Counted from the first letter of the stretch, positions 1-8,704 are shown. The stretch is DNA of 34,572 bases from Terriglobia bacterium (GCA_020072965.1 JAIQFY010000059.1:1-34572), one strand, 5' to 3'. Numbers and translations are program-made. Notes: generated from the letters alone by a model not told the origin.

Positions 1-1455
1 AGATGCCTCATCGAGGGTCAGGGACGATCAAAATGTTCGGCACCGCGATGCCGTCATCCGGAGATTGCCCTTACAGGGCAAGGCTAAAATATGAAATGCC
101 GATTGATCCCAGGGCGCTGCCCTGGGCTTTTGAAGATTGCCCTTGCAGGGCAACGGGACCGCGATGCATCACCGACAGACTTGGAGTTTAATCCAACGAT
201 CGTCCTCGAGCCCTGAAAGGGCCGCCTTCAAGAGCCCAGGGCAACGCCCTGGGTGAAGACGACGCCCCCACCCCCCGAACCCGCCGTGACGGGTTCTCTA
301 AACGGGTGAATCCGGGATGCGCCCTCGAGGGTTGAAGGGTCTCAAAATCTCCGGTGCAAATAGCGCCCTCACCACAAGATTGCCCTTACAGGGCAAGGCT
401 AAAATATGAAATGCCGATCAGTCCCAGGGCGACGCCCTGGGCTCTTGAAGGGTGCCCTTACAGGGCAATGGGACCGCGATGCATCGCCCACCCGTTTAGG
501 ATTCAAACCCAAGATTGCTCTTACAGGGCAAGGGAGGAAAAATGAAGGGGCATTGGTCCCAGGGCGCTGCCCTGGGCTGTTGAAGATTGCCCTTACAGGG
601 CAATGGGACCGCGATGCATCACCGACAGACTTGGAGTTCAATCCAACGATCGTCCTCGAGCCCTGAAGGGGCCGCCTTCAAGAGCCCAGGGCAACGCCCT
701 GGGTGAAGACGACGCCCCCACCCCCCCCGAACCCGCCGTGGCGGGTTCTCTGTATTGGGGAATCCGAAATGCGTCATCGAGGGTCGAGGACGATCAAAAT
801 TTTCAGCACCGCGATGCCGTCATCCGGAGATTGCCCTTACAGGGCAAGGGAAAAACATGCCATGCCGATCAGTCCCAGGGCGTTGCCCTGGGCTCTTGAA
901 GGATGCCCTTTCAGGGCAACGGGACCATGATGCATCACCCGCCAGTTTAGAATTCAGTCCCAAGGTTGCCCTTACAGGGCAAGGGAGGAATGATGAATGG
1001 CCATCAGTCCCAGGGCGTTGCCCTGGGCTTTTGAAGGGTGCCCTTACAGGGCAACGGGACCGCGATGCATCGCCCACCCGTTTAGGATTCAAACCCACGA
1101 TTGCCCTTGCAGGGCGACGGCACCTCGATGCATCACCGACAGACTTGGAGTTCAATCCAACGATCGTCCTCGAGCCCTGAAAGGGCCGCCTTCAATAGCC
1201 CAGGGCAACGCCCTGGGTGAACACGACACACACACGTCCCAAGAACCCGCCGTGGCGGGTTCTCTGAATGGGTGAATCCGGGATGCGCCCTCGAGGGTTG
1301 AAGGGTCTCAAAATCTCCGGTGCAAATAGCGCCCTCACCACAAGATTGCCCTTACAGGGCAAAATTGTAATAAACGGTGGCCTTCAATCCCAGGGCAATG
1401 TCCTGGGCTGTTGAAGGGTGCCCATTCAGGGCACCAAGAGCTCGATGCATCACGC
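1..1455. repeat. REP-like palindromic repeat array, left block
   Basis: A dense array of short hairpins with no convincing gene. Hairpin A is TTGCCCTTACAGGGCAA, with a 7-bp stem and a variable 3-nt loop. Hairpin B is CCCAGGGCGCTGCCCTGGG, with an 8-bp stem and a 3-nt loop. The usual unit is B, a short linker like CTTTTGAAG, then A. Hairpin B starts at 108, 423, 558, 874, 1009 and 1389 on the plus strand, and at 235, 685 and 1199 inverted. A third hairpin, near GAACCCGCCGTGGCGGGTTC, recurs around 277, 729 and 1248. Longer blocks are also duplicated: 1-168 nearly equals 2373-2540, and about 163-397 nearly equals 1128-1362. Many short open frames cross this block, but they are repeat translations rich in SPGQRPG-like peptides. 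The array runs off the left edge of the window. Confidence 0.9.
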
Positions 1456-1536
1456 CGGGGGCACACGTCGCCTACACCTAACGAATGTGCAGTGATTCGA
1501 TCCAGCCTCAGCGGTGATGCAATCCTTCAAAACACC

Positions 1537-1992
1537 TCAGTCCCATAGATACCGTTCGTTGTATGCGACGCCGTGTTTCTTGAGGATTCTTCGAAACTCC
1601 TCCTGAAACGTGATCCGCCGGTGATGTTGGTCTTGATTCTGAATATACCGCCGGACGGCGGCGACCTGCGAGGGGCTCACCGAAAATGCCCCGTACCCGC
1701 TTTGCCAATGAAACTTGGTAAGGAGCCCACCTTTCGTCTTGATCCATTTCGAAGAGGCCTTCTTGACGTCCTCGATCAGTTCGGCGACCGAGAGAGTTTT
1801 CGAAAGCGAGCACAATGCATGGATATGATCGGCGGCCCCACCCACCTCGAGCGACGGCGATTCATAGGTCCGGAACACCGTAGTGAGATAGGCGTGCATC
1901 TGTTGACGGACATCAGGGTCCCCCAAAAATTTGTATCGGGATTTGGTGGAGAAAACGATATGGAGCAGTATTTGTGCAAGTGATTGTGGCAT
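1537..1992 (-). CDS. IS200/REP-associated (RAYT-like) Y1 transposase
   Basis: A 151-residue protein of the Y1_Tnp (PF01797) fold, which cuts and rejoins single-stranded DNA through a phosphotyrosine. The HUH metal motif is H56-I-H58 in GGAADHIHAL. The likely catalytic tyrosine is Y116 in VRRYIQ. The N-terminal strand LLHIVFSTK (9-17) and WQSGYGAFSVS (96-106) are typical of the subfamily. An open frame runs further upstream to 2211 through repeat DNA, but the family start is the ATG at 1992 (MPQSLAQ), so that start is chosen. No clear ribosome site is seen. It looks intact and full length. It lies inside the hairpin array with repeat units on both sides, which fits a REP-associated tyrosine transposase better than a freely moving IS. 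No tnpB is present. Confidence 0.88.
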   Translation of the reverse strand: MPQSLAQILLHIVFSTKSRYKFLGDPDVRQQMHAYLTTVFRTYESPSLEVGGAADHIHALCSLSKTLSVAELIEDVKKASSKWIKTKGGLLTKFHWQSGYGAFSVSPSQVAAVRRYIQNQDQHHRRITFQEEFRRILKKHGVAYNERYLWD

Positions 1993-2114
1993 GCAAATGA
2001 TCTCGGGGGGAGGGTCAGGAAACAAATTCAAGCGTTGGGAAATGATGATAGCACCATTCGTCATTCGGGCCAAGACCCAGGGAGGAAGATTCCTGGGATG
2101 GCGGTCTCCGTCAT

Positions 2115-2880
2115 CCCCCAGATTGCCCTTACAGGGCAAGGGAAAAACATGCCATGCCGATCGGTCCCAGGGCGACGCCCGGGGCTGTTGAAGATTGCCC
2201 TTACAGGGCAATGGGACCGCGATGCATCACCGACAGACTTGGAGTTCAATCCAACGATCGTCCTCGAGCCCTGAAAGGGCCGCCTTCTAGAGCCCAGGGC
2301 AACGCCCTGGGTGAAGACGACACACACGTCCCAAGAACCCGCCTTGGCGGGTTCTCTGTATTGGCGAATCCAAGATGCCTCATCGAGGGTCAGGGACGAT
2401 CAAAATTTTCGGCACCGCGATGCCGTCATCCGGAGATTGCCCTTACAGGGCAAGGCTAAAATATGAAATGCCGATCGGTCCCAGGGCGCTGCCCTGGGCT
2501 TTTGAAGATTGCCCTTACAGGGCAACGGGACCGCGATGCATCGCCCACCCGTTTAGGATTCAAACCCAAGATTGCCCTTGCAGGGCAAGGGAGGAAAAAT
2601 GAAGGGGCATTGGTCCCAGGGCGATGCCCTGGGCTTTTGAAGATTGCCCTTACAGGGCAAGTTGGAAATGAATGATGGCCATCAGTCCCAGGGCGTTGCC
2701 CTGGGCTTTTGAAGATTGCCCTTTCAGGGCAATGGGACTGCGATGCATCGCCCACCCGTTTAGGATTCAAACCCAAGATTGCCCTTACAGGGCAAGGCTA
2801 AAATATGAAATGCCGATCAGTCCCAGGGCGATGCCCTGGGCTTTTGAAGCGTGCCCTTGCAGGGCACTCGGCTTCTTATC
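2115..2880. repeat. REP-like palindromic repeat array, right block beside the transposase
   Basis: The same hairpin family continues after the transposase. Hairpin B starts at 2166, 2480, 2615, 2687 and 2822 in plus orientation and at 2293 inverted, with hairpin A units between them. The last unit (about 2849-2872) carries GTGCCCT paired with AGGGCAC instead of TTGCCCT with AGGGCAA, a two-sided change that keeps the stem. The stretch before the first unit (CCGTCATCC then AGATTGCCC) matches the equivalent stretch near 50 and 810, so the transposase gene with about 650 bases sits between two ordinary array members. Confidence 0.88.
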
Positions 2881-3456
2881 GCGAGAACCCTCCCGGCCAG
2901 TCTTTCCCGAAACCGAAAATCCAATCATCCGCAGCGCCCTCGTCAGGAGAATTTTTCTTAGAGGCTGGGCGCCGCGAGGGCCATGTGCAGGAAGTGATCC
3001 CGACATCTCAGACCATAAACCATTTCTCCTTTTCCATGTCTAAAGACTGTGGAATGCCGCCCAAAAATCAACGAATGCCGCTCTGCGAAAAAGCAGGAGG
3101 GTAGAAGCATCATGCACCAGCAGGATCGGCTTGTTTACTGCCGACGGCAGACGCAGTGTCGATCATCACACGGTGACGCCGGGACCCCCTTGTGTCTGTG
3201 TCCCGCGGGGTCTTAGCGTGCGGTGGTAGATGAGGGCAACGGGAACCGGGGAATCCGGCCATAACGGCTTCGCATCGCTCGACGCCAGCACTCCGGTTCG
3301 TCAAAGGAGGCGATTCTCCCTGAAACAGACTGTATCTAACTCTTTTTAAAAGCCATATCGCCACCTGAACTGAGCGGACCGGGAAGGTCCCCGGGTACAC
3401 TGACACAGCAAAAAGTTCATTTGGACGGCCCTTGGAGACCCTTGGCTGTGTATAGA
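2881..3456. other. Non-coding stretch between repeat array and EPS promoter
   Basis: No convincing gene on either strand. A 172-codon minus-strand frame with a GTG start covers 3110-3628, but it has no recognisable domain, no ribosome site, and runs antisense across the predicted promoter and leader. Small inverted repeats occur, for example GCCGACGGC near 3142. Otherwise nothing can be assigned. Confidence 0.5.
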
Positions 3457-3485
3457 TTGACAAAGGGGAGCGAACGGGGGATAAT
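3457..3485 (+). promoter_or_regulatory. Predicted sigma70-type promoter for the EPS operon leader
   Basis: A perfect -35 hexamer TTGACA (3457-3462), a 17-base spacer, and a -10 hexamer GATAAT (3480-3485, five of six consensus bases). It points toward the EPS genes. Transcription would begin near 3491-3493, about 585 bases before the first start codon. This is the best promoter-like sequence noticed in the window. A second TTGACA at 3601 lacks a good -10 at the right distance. Confidence 0.6.
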
Positions 3486-3659
3486 ATAGAAGCGTTTAAC
3501 CCAGCCGCATTCGCTCTGAGAGCGAGTAATCTTTCATGTAAAGAGAGCCAAATCAGACCAGTAAATGAACCCGAAGGGAGTTGTGTCGATTGTAAAGATT
3601 TTGACACATTGTTGGGGTAATAATTCACATTGAAATACTTTCAAGGGAAGATGACAAAA

Positions 3660-3774
3660 CCCGGTCGACTCCCGCAAGAGAAGTAGCAGCACCTTGGAGG
3701 TTCACCGTGACTGGGAAACCCGGACAAGATCGGCAGGGAGTCCGATGTCCGGAGGTTTGGCTTACGAGACCGGG
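3660..3774 (+). ncRNA. Candidate structured RNA element in the EPS leader
   Basis: Outer strands CCCGGTC (3660-3666) and GACCGGG (3768-3774) are perfectly complementary and enclose about 100 bases. Inside is an extended hairpin at 3716-3758: AAAC pairs with GTTT, CCGGAC with GTCCGG, and ATCGG (3729-3733) with CCGAT (3742-3746). CTCCCG (3669-3674) could instead pair with CGGGAG (3771-3776), which would exclude the outer stem, so two folds are possible. The conserved cores of c-di-GMP-I, cobalamin, TPP, SAM and glycine riboswitches were not found. The fold was judged by eye only. Confidence 0.35.
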
Positions 3775-3929
3775 AGCTCAAATAGCTGTCCGTTCTTTGG
3801 GGGCTTGTTAATTGGGAATGGGTTTTGGGGATGTCTGAGGGTAGCGGCAGAACTATGAACTCATGCATCTTGAGCTGGCTGGGTCTACATCCGAGTGCAG
3901 AGCAGGCTTTTTGTTGTGTGTTCAATTAG

Positions 3930-3971
3930 GATCTGATCGCGAATTGGGGAGCGATTAAGATCAGTTTTTTT
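3930..3971 (+). terminator. Intrinsic terminator-like hairpin upstream of the EPS genes
   Basis: GATCT (3930-3934) pairs with AGATC (3958-3962) and ATCGC (3936-3940) with GCGAT (3951-3955). The bulges are one and two bases and the loop is ten bases. Seven T residues follow at 3965-3971. It lies downstream of the predicted promoter and about 105 bases before the first EPS start codon. It could end a leader transcript (attenuation) or simply insulate the operon from upstream transcription. Confidence 0.5.
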
Positions 3972-4076
3972 CCGTCCCATTAAACCAGCTTGTCCAAACC
4001 CAGGGAAGAGGTGTGCCAGCGGTGTTCCTGGGTCGTGTCAGGGGGCAAAAGTGTATTTTGCAAGTGGAGGCCGTGA

Positions 4077-4718
4077 GTGAAGCGGATTCTTTGGATTTTG
4101 ATTTTATTCTTAGTTTTTACAGGCGGGACGTCGGCCGGGGCCAAAAAGGAAAAGGACAACAAGACGAAAGGCAAGACCGACGCCTCGACACCGGCCCAGG
4201 CAGCCCCGGGATCCGGTCAGACAACGGAACCGGGCCAGGATTTCGTAATCGGACCGGAAGATACATTGGTTATTAATGTCTGGAAAGAGGCCGAACTTTC
4301 GACCACGGTGGTGGTTCGGCCCGATGGCAGGATTTCTCTTCCACTGATCAATGAAGTCCAGGCGAGCGGGTTAACGACAAAACAGCTGCAGGACCGGATT
4401 GCAGAGAGATTGAAAGATTTCATCGCTTCGCCTGTGGTGACCGTGATGGTCAAGGAGATCAAGAGCCAGTCGGTCACCATCATGGGCGAAGTGACAAGAA
4501 CAGGTGTATACCCTTTCGGCTCACCGATGACGGTTGTGGAGTTGATCGGGCGCGCCGGCGGATTTAAAGACTACGCGAAAACCAAAGGGATTCGAGTTCT
4601 GCGGAACGAAAATGGCCAGCAACTTCAGTTCCGGTTTAATTACAGGGATTACATCAAGGGGAAGAATCCTGAGCAGAACATCGTCTTGAAGAACGGTGAT
4701 GTCGTGATTGTTCCTTAG
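4077..4718 (+). CDS. Polysaccharide export protein (Wza-like, small XrtA-type)
   Basis: A 213-residue periplasmic/outer-membrane export protein that would form or dock to the exit channel for the polymer. Residues 1-22 are a Sec signal peptide (KR, a hydrophobic core, cleavage near TSA-GA). There is no lipobox cysteine, unlike Wza. Residues 55-125 fit the Poly_export domain (DFVIGPEDTLVINVW, RPDGRISLPL). Residues 130-175 fit one SLBB domain (VTIMGEVTRTGVYPF, VVELIGRAGGF). It is about half the length of Wza and matches the short export proteins of PEP-CTERM/XrtA loci (TIGR03027-like). The GTG start has GTGGAGG six bases upstream. It is the first gene of the operon, 73 bases ahead of the barrel gene. 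Confidence 0.9.
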   Translation: MKRILWILILFLVFTGGTSAGAKKEKDNKTKGKTDASTPAQAAPGSGQTTEPGQDFVIGPEDTLVINVWKEAELSTTVVVRPDGRISLPLINEVQASGLTTKQLQDRIAERLKDFIASPVVTVMVKEIKSQSVTIMGEVTRTGVYPFGSPMTVVELIGRAGGFKDYAKTKGIRVLRNENGQQLQFRFNYRDYIKGKNPEQNIVLKNGDVVIVP

Positions 4719-4791
4719 GCCCATGGCTTTTTGTGGAGGGAGGCTCACAAACGCTTGGCTGTCCCGGGGGATGGCTTGGAGGGTAGAAGTC

Positions 4792-6114
4792 ATGAAAACA
4801 GCTTTTTTCCAGAGAATCACCAGCTTACTCATTTTGATTCTGGCATGCTCCGGATTCGTGTGGGCTCAAGAGAGTCAGACCTCAGGGACTGCGACTGTCG
4901 ACCAGGAAAAAAAAGAGCAGGATGCGAAACTGAAAGCAAAGAAGGACGCTGACGAGGCCAAGCGTAGAGATCGGCTTGGAATGTTCTCGGAAGTGAGAAA
5001 CAACGCGACGCTGTCCTTTGGAATCTCCGAGGCTTACGACAGTGACGTCTTCGGGACTATTAACGCCAGGCAGGGAGATAGCTACACCCTGCTCTATCCG
5101 AGGTTTTTTGCAAACGTTGAAAGAGCTACGGTCCAGCTTACATTCAATTACGCCGGGGGGTATCGGTTCTATAACAAGTTCACTGATCTGAACACCGCGA
5201 TGCACAATGGGGGAATCGAGTTCCGTTATCAGCCGTCCACCCGGAGTGTTTTCTTTGTGGCGGATCGAATGTCTTATTTTCCGCTTGACATCCAGGTGGC
5301 AGGGGGCCAGGTGCTTCTGCCCGGTACCGGATCCGAAGTGCCTCCCCCAGTGGTCCTCTTTAACAACAAACCTGTGTTTAGAAACATGTTTGAAGGCTAT
5401 TGGAATTACCTGTTAAGCGGCCAGACCAGCATCCGTCTTTCCGGAACCTATAGCCCGATCCGGTACCCTGATCTCCCCAGACAAGATTCAGACGGCTACA
5501 CAGCGGGCTTTGAACTGAATCATCGGCTGACCCCGAAATTTGCGTTCACAACTGAGTATAATTTTCTCTACTCCCGCTTCGACAATATATTCTCATCTCT
5601 TTCGACGCACCGGACCGGGATTGGATTCACGTATGACGTGCGGCCCTCTTTTTCCGTTTTTGCGTCAGGTGGGCCGGAGATGACGACGAATCTCGGCGTG
5701 AGCCGGGTCGATTTTTATGCGCGCGGTGGAGTAAGAAGAACCGCCCAGGCGGCCACCTTTACGGTACAGTATGAGCAAAGTGTTCAGAATTATTCAGGCC
5801 TGGCCGCTCCCTTGGCCAGCCAGTCGGTCGGCTTTGACATCTCCCGCAGTTTCGCTGGACGGTTCGTCGTTGGAGCGGGGGGGTTGTATTTTTGGAGCCA
5901 TGCATTAGGCACATCTGCCGATAGTCTCAATGGGCTTCAAGTGGGGCCAAGAATGATTTATAAAGTGAAGCCCAATATGTCATTTACGGTGAATTATTCC
6001 TATATCAAGCAGACCGGTAGTTCGTTGGCGCTCGCGCTCGGGCCACCGAGTCTTAGCCGTCATCTTGTTAATTTCGGTTTTGAGTATCGCTTGCCGCCGT
6101 TGCTCCGCCGGTAA
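4792..6114 (+). CDS. Outer-membrane beta-barrel protein of the EPS locus
   Basis: A 440-residue predicted outer-membrane protein. The ATG at 4792 is preferred because GGAGGG lies eight bases upstream and it begins a signal peptide (MKTAFF, hydrophobic core, cleavage near VWA-Q). The open frame extends to 4708 but overlaps the previous gene. After the signal comes a short lysine-rich charged segment (about 40-65), then alternating aromatic strands to the C-terminus (NNATLSFGISEAYDSDVFG, FNYAGGYRFYNKF, LVNFGFEYRLPP), as in transmembrane barrels. Position between the export protein and the chain-length protein matches the PEP-CTERM-associated barrel family (TIGR03016-like). It is probably the outer-membrane exit pore or its accessory. 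Confidence 0.75.
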   Translation: MKTAFFQRITSLLILILACSGFVWAQESQTSGTATVDQEKKEQDAKLKAKKDADEAKRRDRLGMFSEVRNNATLSFGISEAYDSDVFGTINARQGDSYTLLYPRFFANVERATVQLTFNYAGGYRFYNKFTDLNTAMHNGGIEFRYQPSTRSVFFVADRMSYFPLDIQVAGGQVLLPGTGSEVPPPVVLFNNKPVFRNMFEGYWNYLLSGQTSIRLSGTYSPIRYPDLPRQDSDGYTAGFELNHRLTPKFAFTTEYNFLYSRFDNIFSSLSTHRTGIGFTYDVRPSFSVFASGGPEMTTNLGVSRVDFYARGGVRRTAQAATFTVQYEQSVQNYSGLAAPLASQSVGFDISRSFAGRFVVGAGGLYFWSHALGTSADSLNGLQVGPRMIYKVKPNMSFTVNYSYIKQTGSSLALALGPPSLSRHLVNFGFEYRLPPLLRR

Positions 6115-6176
6115 GGCTAGTATAAGGGTCCGATGTCACAGCGGGCGTACGTCTTGAAGAAGGATGAGCTATTGCG

Positions 6177-7721
6177 ATGAAAGATTTTTCCAGTTTTCGG
6201 ATTGAAGACTACGTCAGCATGTTCTGGAGACGGAAGTGGTACGCCATCGTTACCGCCGTTGTCATTACAGCGGCGGGAGTGCTTTATGCCCTTCACATGC
6301 CAGCCATCTATAGATCAGAAACTACGATTCTGGTTCAGGCCCAGGGCATCTCGGAGGGCTATGTGAAGCCGACCGATACCAGCCGGCCTGAAGACCGGCT
6401 GGCGGTGATCTCTCAGGAAATAAATAGCCGGAGCCTGCTGGAATCGATTATCAGGGACTTCAAACTTTTTGGCTATGGGCAGGACGGTACTATCTCGATG
6501 GACCAGGCCTTGTCCTGGATGAGGGGGCAAATAGAGATCAGGCTGGGCTCCGTCAATACCTTTACGGTGGCTTATTACGCGCGGCGTCCGACACTGGCCC
6601 GCGATGTGACCAAGCGTCTGGCGAACGACATGATGCGGACGAGGACCTCCTCGCGCGAGGAACAGGCAAACGTAACAGACCAGTTTCTTGATGATCAACT
6701 CCGCCAAACAGAAAGGGACCTGGCGACCCAGGAAACAAGATTAAAGATTTTTAAGACACAAAACCTGGGGGCACTTCCTGAACAGAACAGTGCCAACCTG
6801 GCGGCAATGAACGGACTGCACAACCAGCTCATTGCCAACGAGAGCGCCATTCAGCGGGCCCAGGACCAACAGTTAATTCTTGAACAGCGTCTGGTGGATG
6901 TGAAACGCATGGACTCGTTTTCTCAGGAGGTGATTTCGAAAGTCGGCGGCAAGAACGGATCCGGACCGGTTTCTTCCAATTCCCGGGCGGGTCTGCTGGC
7001 CCAGTTGGAATCAAAACGGAAAGACCTGGCGGATTTGTCCCTGAAGTATACCGACAAATTCCCCGACGTCGTCCGGCTCCGGCGTGAGGTCCAGGATTTG
7101 GAGCAACAGATCAGTCGACTTCCCGCACCGGTGGAAGGGGAGGGGGACTCCACGCAGGGAAGCACGAGCACAGCCTCTTCAGCGGGAACGGACAGCGATA
7201 CCTCTGCGGTCAAGTCTCAGTTGGCCATCCTAAAGAGGGATATTGCTGCCCGTCAAAAGGAACACGAGGATATCCTGCAGCAAATCAGAATCTACCAGGG
7301 TCGCCTGAATCTTTCGCCGCGCATCGAGCAGGAATTGCTCTCGATTAATCGCGACTATGAGGCCGCCAAGGAACACTATAGGAGTTTGCAGGACAAGAAG
7401 TTTAACGCTCAAGTCTCGGCGAATCTGGAAAAGAGCAATAAGAACGAGGTGTTCAAGGTGCTTGAAGAAGCAAACCTCCCGGAGACACCTGTGAAACCCA
7501 ACCGGCGCCAGGTGGCGCTTATGGGGTTGTTTGCGGGCGTCGTTTGTGGACTGGGATTGGTTTTCGGCATCGAGTTTCTTGATCCGACTTTGGGCGATGA
7601 AGCTATCGCGGGCGCCCAGTTGAAGCTGCCGGTCTTGATCTCACTCCCCGAGATAAGAGAAGACGACCGGGCGGTGACCAGGGCAGCGGAGCGGGGCACC
7701 CGGTTGGCCAGGCGTGCTTAG
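6177..7721 (+). CDS. Wzc/GNVR-type polysaccharide chain-length determinant (no kinase domain)
   Basis: A 514-residue inner-membrane co-polymerase that controls polymer length and links synthesis to export. It has a Wzz N-terminal domain, a transmembrane segment at about 21-39 (WYAIVTAVVITAAGVLYAL), and a large periplasmic coiled-coil region with repeated Q/E/R heptads (about 160-420). A GNVR-like end with PETPVKPNRR leads to a second transmembrane segment at about 446-465. A short cytoplasmic tail follows with no Walker motifs, so the kinase is encoded separately by the next gene. The length fits the XrtA chain-length subfamily (TIGR03007-like). The ribosome site is weak (AAGGATGAG). The Q- and S/T-rich stretch around 320-345 looks like a loop. 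Confidence 0.9.
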   Translation: MKDFSSFRIEDYVSMFWRRKWYAIVTAVVITAAGVLYALHMPAIYRSETTILVQAQGISEGYVKPTDTSRPEDRLAVISQEINSRSLLESIIRDFKLFGYGQDGTISMDQALSWMRGQIEIRLGSVNTFTVAYYARRPTLARDVTKRLANDMMRTRTSSREEQANVTDQFLDDQLRQTERDLATQETRLKIFKTQNLGALPEQNSANLAAMNGLHNQLIANESAIQRAQDQQLILEQRLVDVKRMDSFSQEVISKVGGKNGSGPVSSNSRAGLLAQLESKRKDLADLSLKYTDKFPDVVRLRREVQDLEQQISRLPAPVEGEGDSTQGSTSTASSAGTDSDTSAVKSQLAILKRDIAARQKEHEDILQQIRIYQGRLNLSPRIEQELLSINRDYEAAKEHYRSLQDKKFNAQVSANLEKSNKNEVFKVLEEANLPETPVKPNRRQVALMGLFAGVVCGLGLVFGIEFLDPTLGDEAIAGAQLKLPVLISLPEIREDDRAVTRAAERGTRLARRA

Positions 7722-7809
7722 CGTCCCCTGTTTTGGGCCTTGTGTGAAATTCTGCTGAAGGGTTAGGTAGAGGGGCCAGAGTAAAATCCAGCTTAGGTGA
7801 GCAGCTGAA

Positions 7810-8700
7810 ATGTCAGAGATACTGAAGGGATTGAAAGAGGCGAGGAAAGAAGGTCGGGACGCGGCTCCTTTGGGGTTAAACGGTCCGGCCGAGCTGAACC
7901 CTCGCCGGATGGAGTTAAGAACACCCAACACAGCGGAGATCCGCGGGGAAAATCATTTCACCCCGGCGCAGAAGCCGTTGAATACTGATCCGGTGTTCAA
8001 TCTGGACACCGCGGACCATCGGGTGAAGACCATCCTCGATCCTCACACCATTGTGGGTGAACAATACCGTTTGCTGCGGACGAAGCTTTCCGCCATGCAG
8101 AAGGAGAAGGGTCTCAAGACGCTGCTTATCAGCAGTACTGTGCCGAATGAGGGGAAGACTCTGGTGTCATGCGGGCTCTCTGTGATCCTGGCGCAGGAAC
8201 CGGGGAAGCGCGTACTGCTGATCGACGCCGATCTTCGGAAGCCGGATGTTTCCCGCACCCTGGGCTTGACCGAAGAAGATCGTTTTGATGGCTTGAGCCG
8301 TGTGCTGAGCGGTGAGGTGAGTCTTGAGGAAGCGGTTTTGCCGTGTTCGGAAGAGGAGCTGTATTTCCTGCCCGCCGGGCCGGTTCCACGCAACCCTGCG
8401 GAGTTACTCAGCTCCCGCCATCTTGAACTGGCGCTGAAGACAGCTGCCAGACTCTTCAACTGGGTGATCATTGATTCCCCGCCGGTGCTCCCGCTTACGG
8501 ACACGAGCATCCTGGTCCCTCACTGTGATGCTGCATTGCTGGTAGTTCACGCGAATTCAACGCCGGCCAAGCTGATCCAGGGCGCCATCGAGGCCATTGG
8601 GCGGGAGAAGCTCTGCGGCATCGTTCTCAATCGCGTGCGCCATATCAGAACCTCGACCTATTACTATTATCATCACCATCAAATGCGGCGGAAGAAATAA
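7810..8700 (+). CDS. BY-family tyrosine autokinase (CpsD/CapB-like)
   Basis: A 296-residue cytoplasmic tyrosine kinase that pairs with the preceding membrane protein. Phosphorylation cycles of this pair control polymer assembly. Walker A is SSTVPNEGKT (108-117), Walker A-prime is VLLIDADL (135-142), and Walker B is VIID (219-222) followed by SPPV. Residues 84-91 (EQYRLLRT) are the usual oligomerisation/activation motif. The C-terminus has a tyrosine cluster, Y284-Y287, followed by HHH and a basic end; this is the expected autophosphorylation tail. Residues 1-75 form a polar N-terminal extension typical of XrtA-locus kinases (TIGR03018-like). The gene ends four bases before the next start. Confidence 0.9.
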   Translation: MSEILKGLKEARKEGRDAAPLGLNGPAELNPRRMELRTPNTAEIRGENHFTPAQKPLNTDPVFNLDTADHRVKTILDPHTIVGEQYRLLRTKLSAMQKEKGLKTLLISSTVPNEGKTLVSCGLSVILAQEPGKRVLLIDADLRKPDVSRTLGLTEEDRFDGLSRVLSGEVSLEEAVLPCSEEELYFLPAGPVPRNPAELLSSRHLELALKTAARLFNWVIIDSPPVLPLTDTSILVPHCDAALLVVHANSTPAKLIQGAIEAIGREKLCGIVLNRVRHIRTSTYYYYHHHQMRRKK

Positions 8701-8704
8701 ACTT

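Larger units (their letters stand above)
3492..4076 (+). promoter_or_regulatory. Long 5' leader of the EPS operon
   Basis: About 585 bases lie between the predicted transcription start and the GTG of the export protein gene, with no credible plus-strand gene. The stretch contains a small hairpin CGCTCTGAGAGCG (about 3512-3524), a larger foldable element at 3660-3774 and a terminator-like hairpin with a T-tract at 3930-3971. Promoter, folded RNA, terminator, gene is the order expected for transcription attenuation or a riboswitch, though no known riboswitch class could be recognised. Alternatively the promoter makes a separate small RNA of about 480 bases that ends at the hairpin. Confidence 0.4.

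Noticed and set aside
1-1275. Several overlapping open frames of 60-140 codons in the repeat array
   Set aside because: Their products are translations of the hairpin repeats in several frames (SPGQRPG, CPYRA and similar peptides) and have no domain or ribosome site.
1-2880. Possible CRISPR array
   Set aside because: The repeats are short palindromes in both orientations with irregular spacing and duplicated rather than unique spacers, and there are no cas genes.
3601-3626. Second promoter with TTGACA at 3601
   Set aside because: The AT-rich hexamers that follow are 11 or 14 bases away, not 16-18, so it is not supported.
3110-3628. 172-codon minus-strand frame with GTG start
   Set aside because: No recognisable domain or ribosome site, a basic low-complexity composition, and it lies antisense across the predicted EPS promoter and leader. 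A fragment of an intron or old gene cannot be excluded.
3641-3790. c-di-GMP-I (GEMM) or cobalamin riboswitch in the EPS leader
   Set aside because: Hairpins are present, but the conserved core sequences of these classes were not found.
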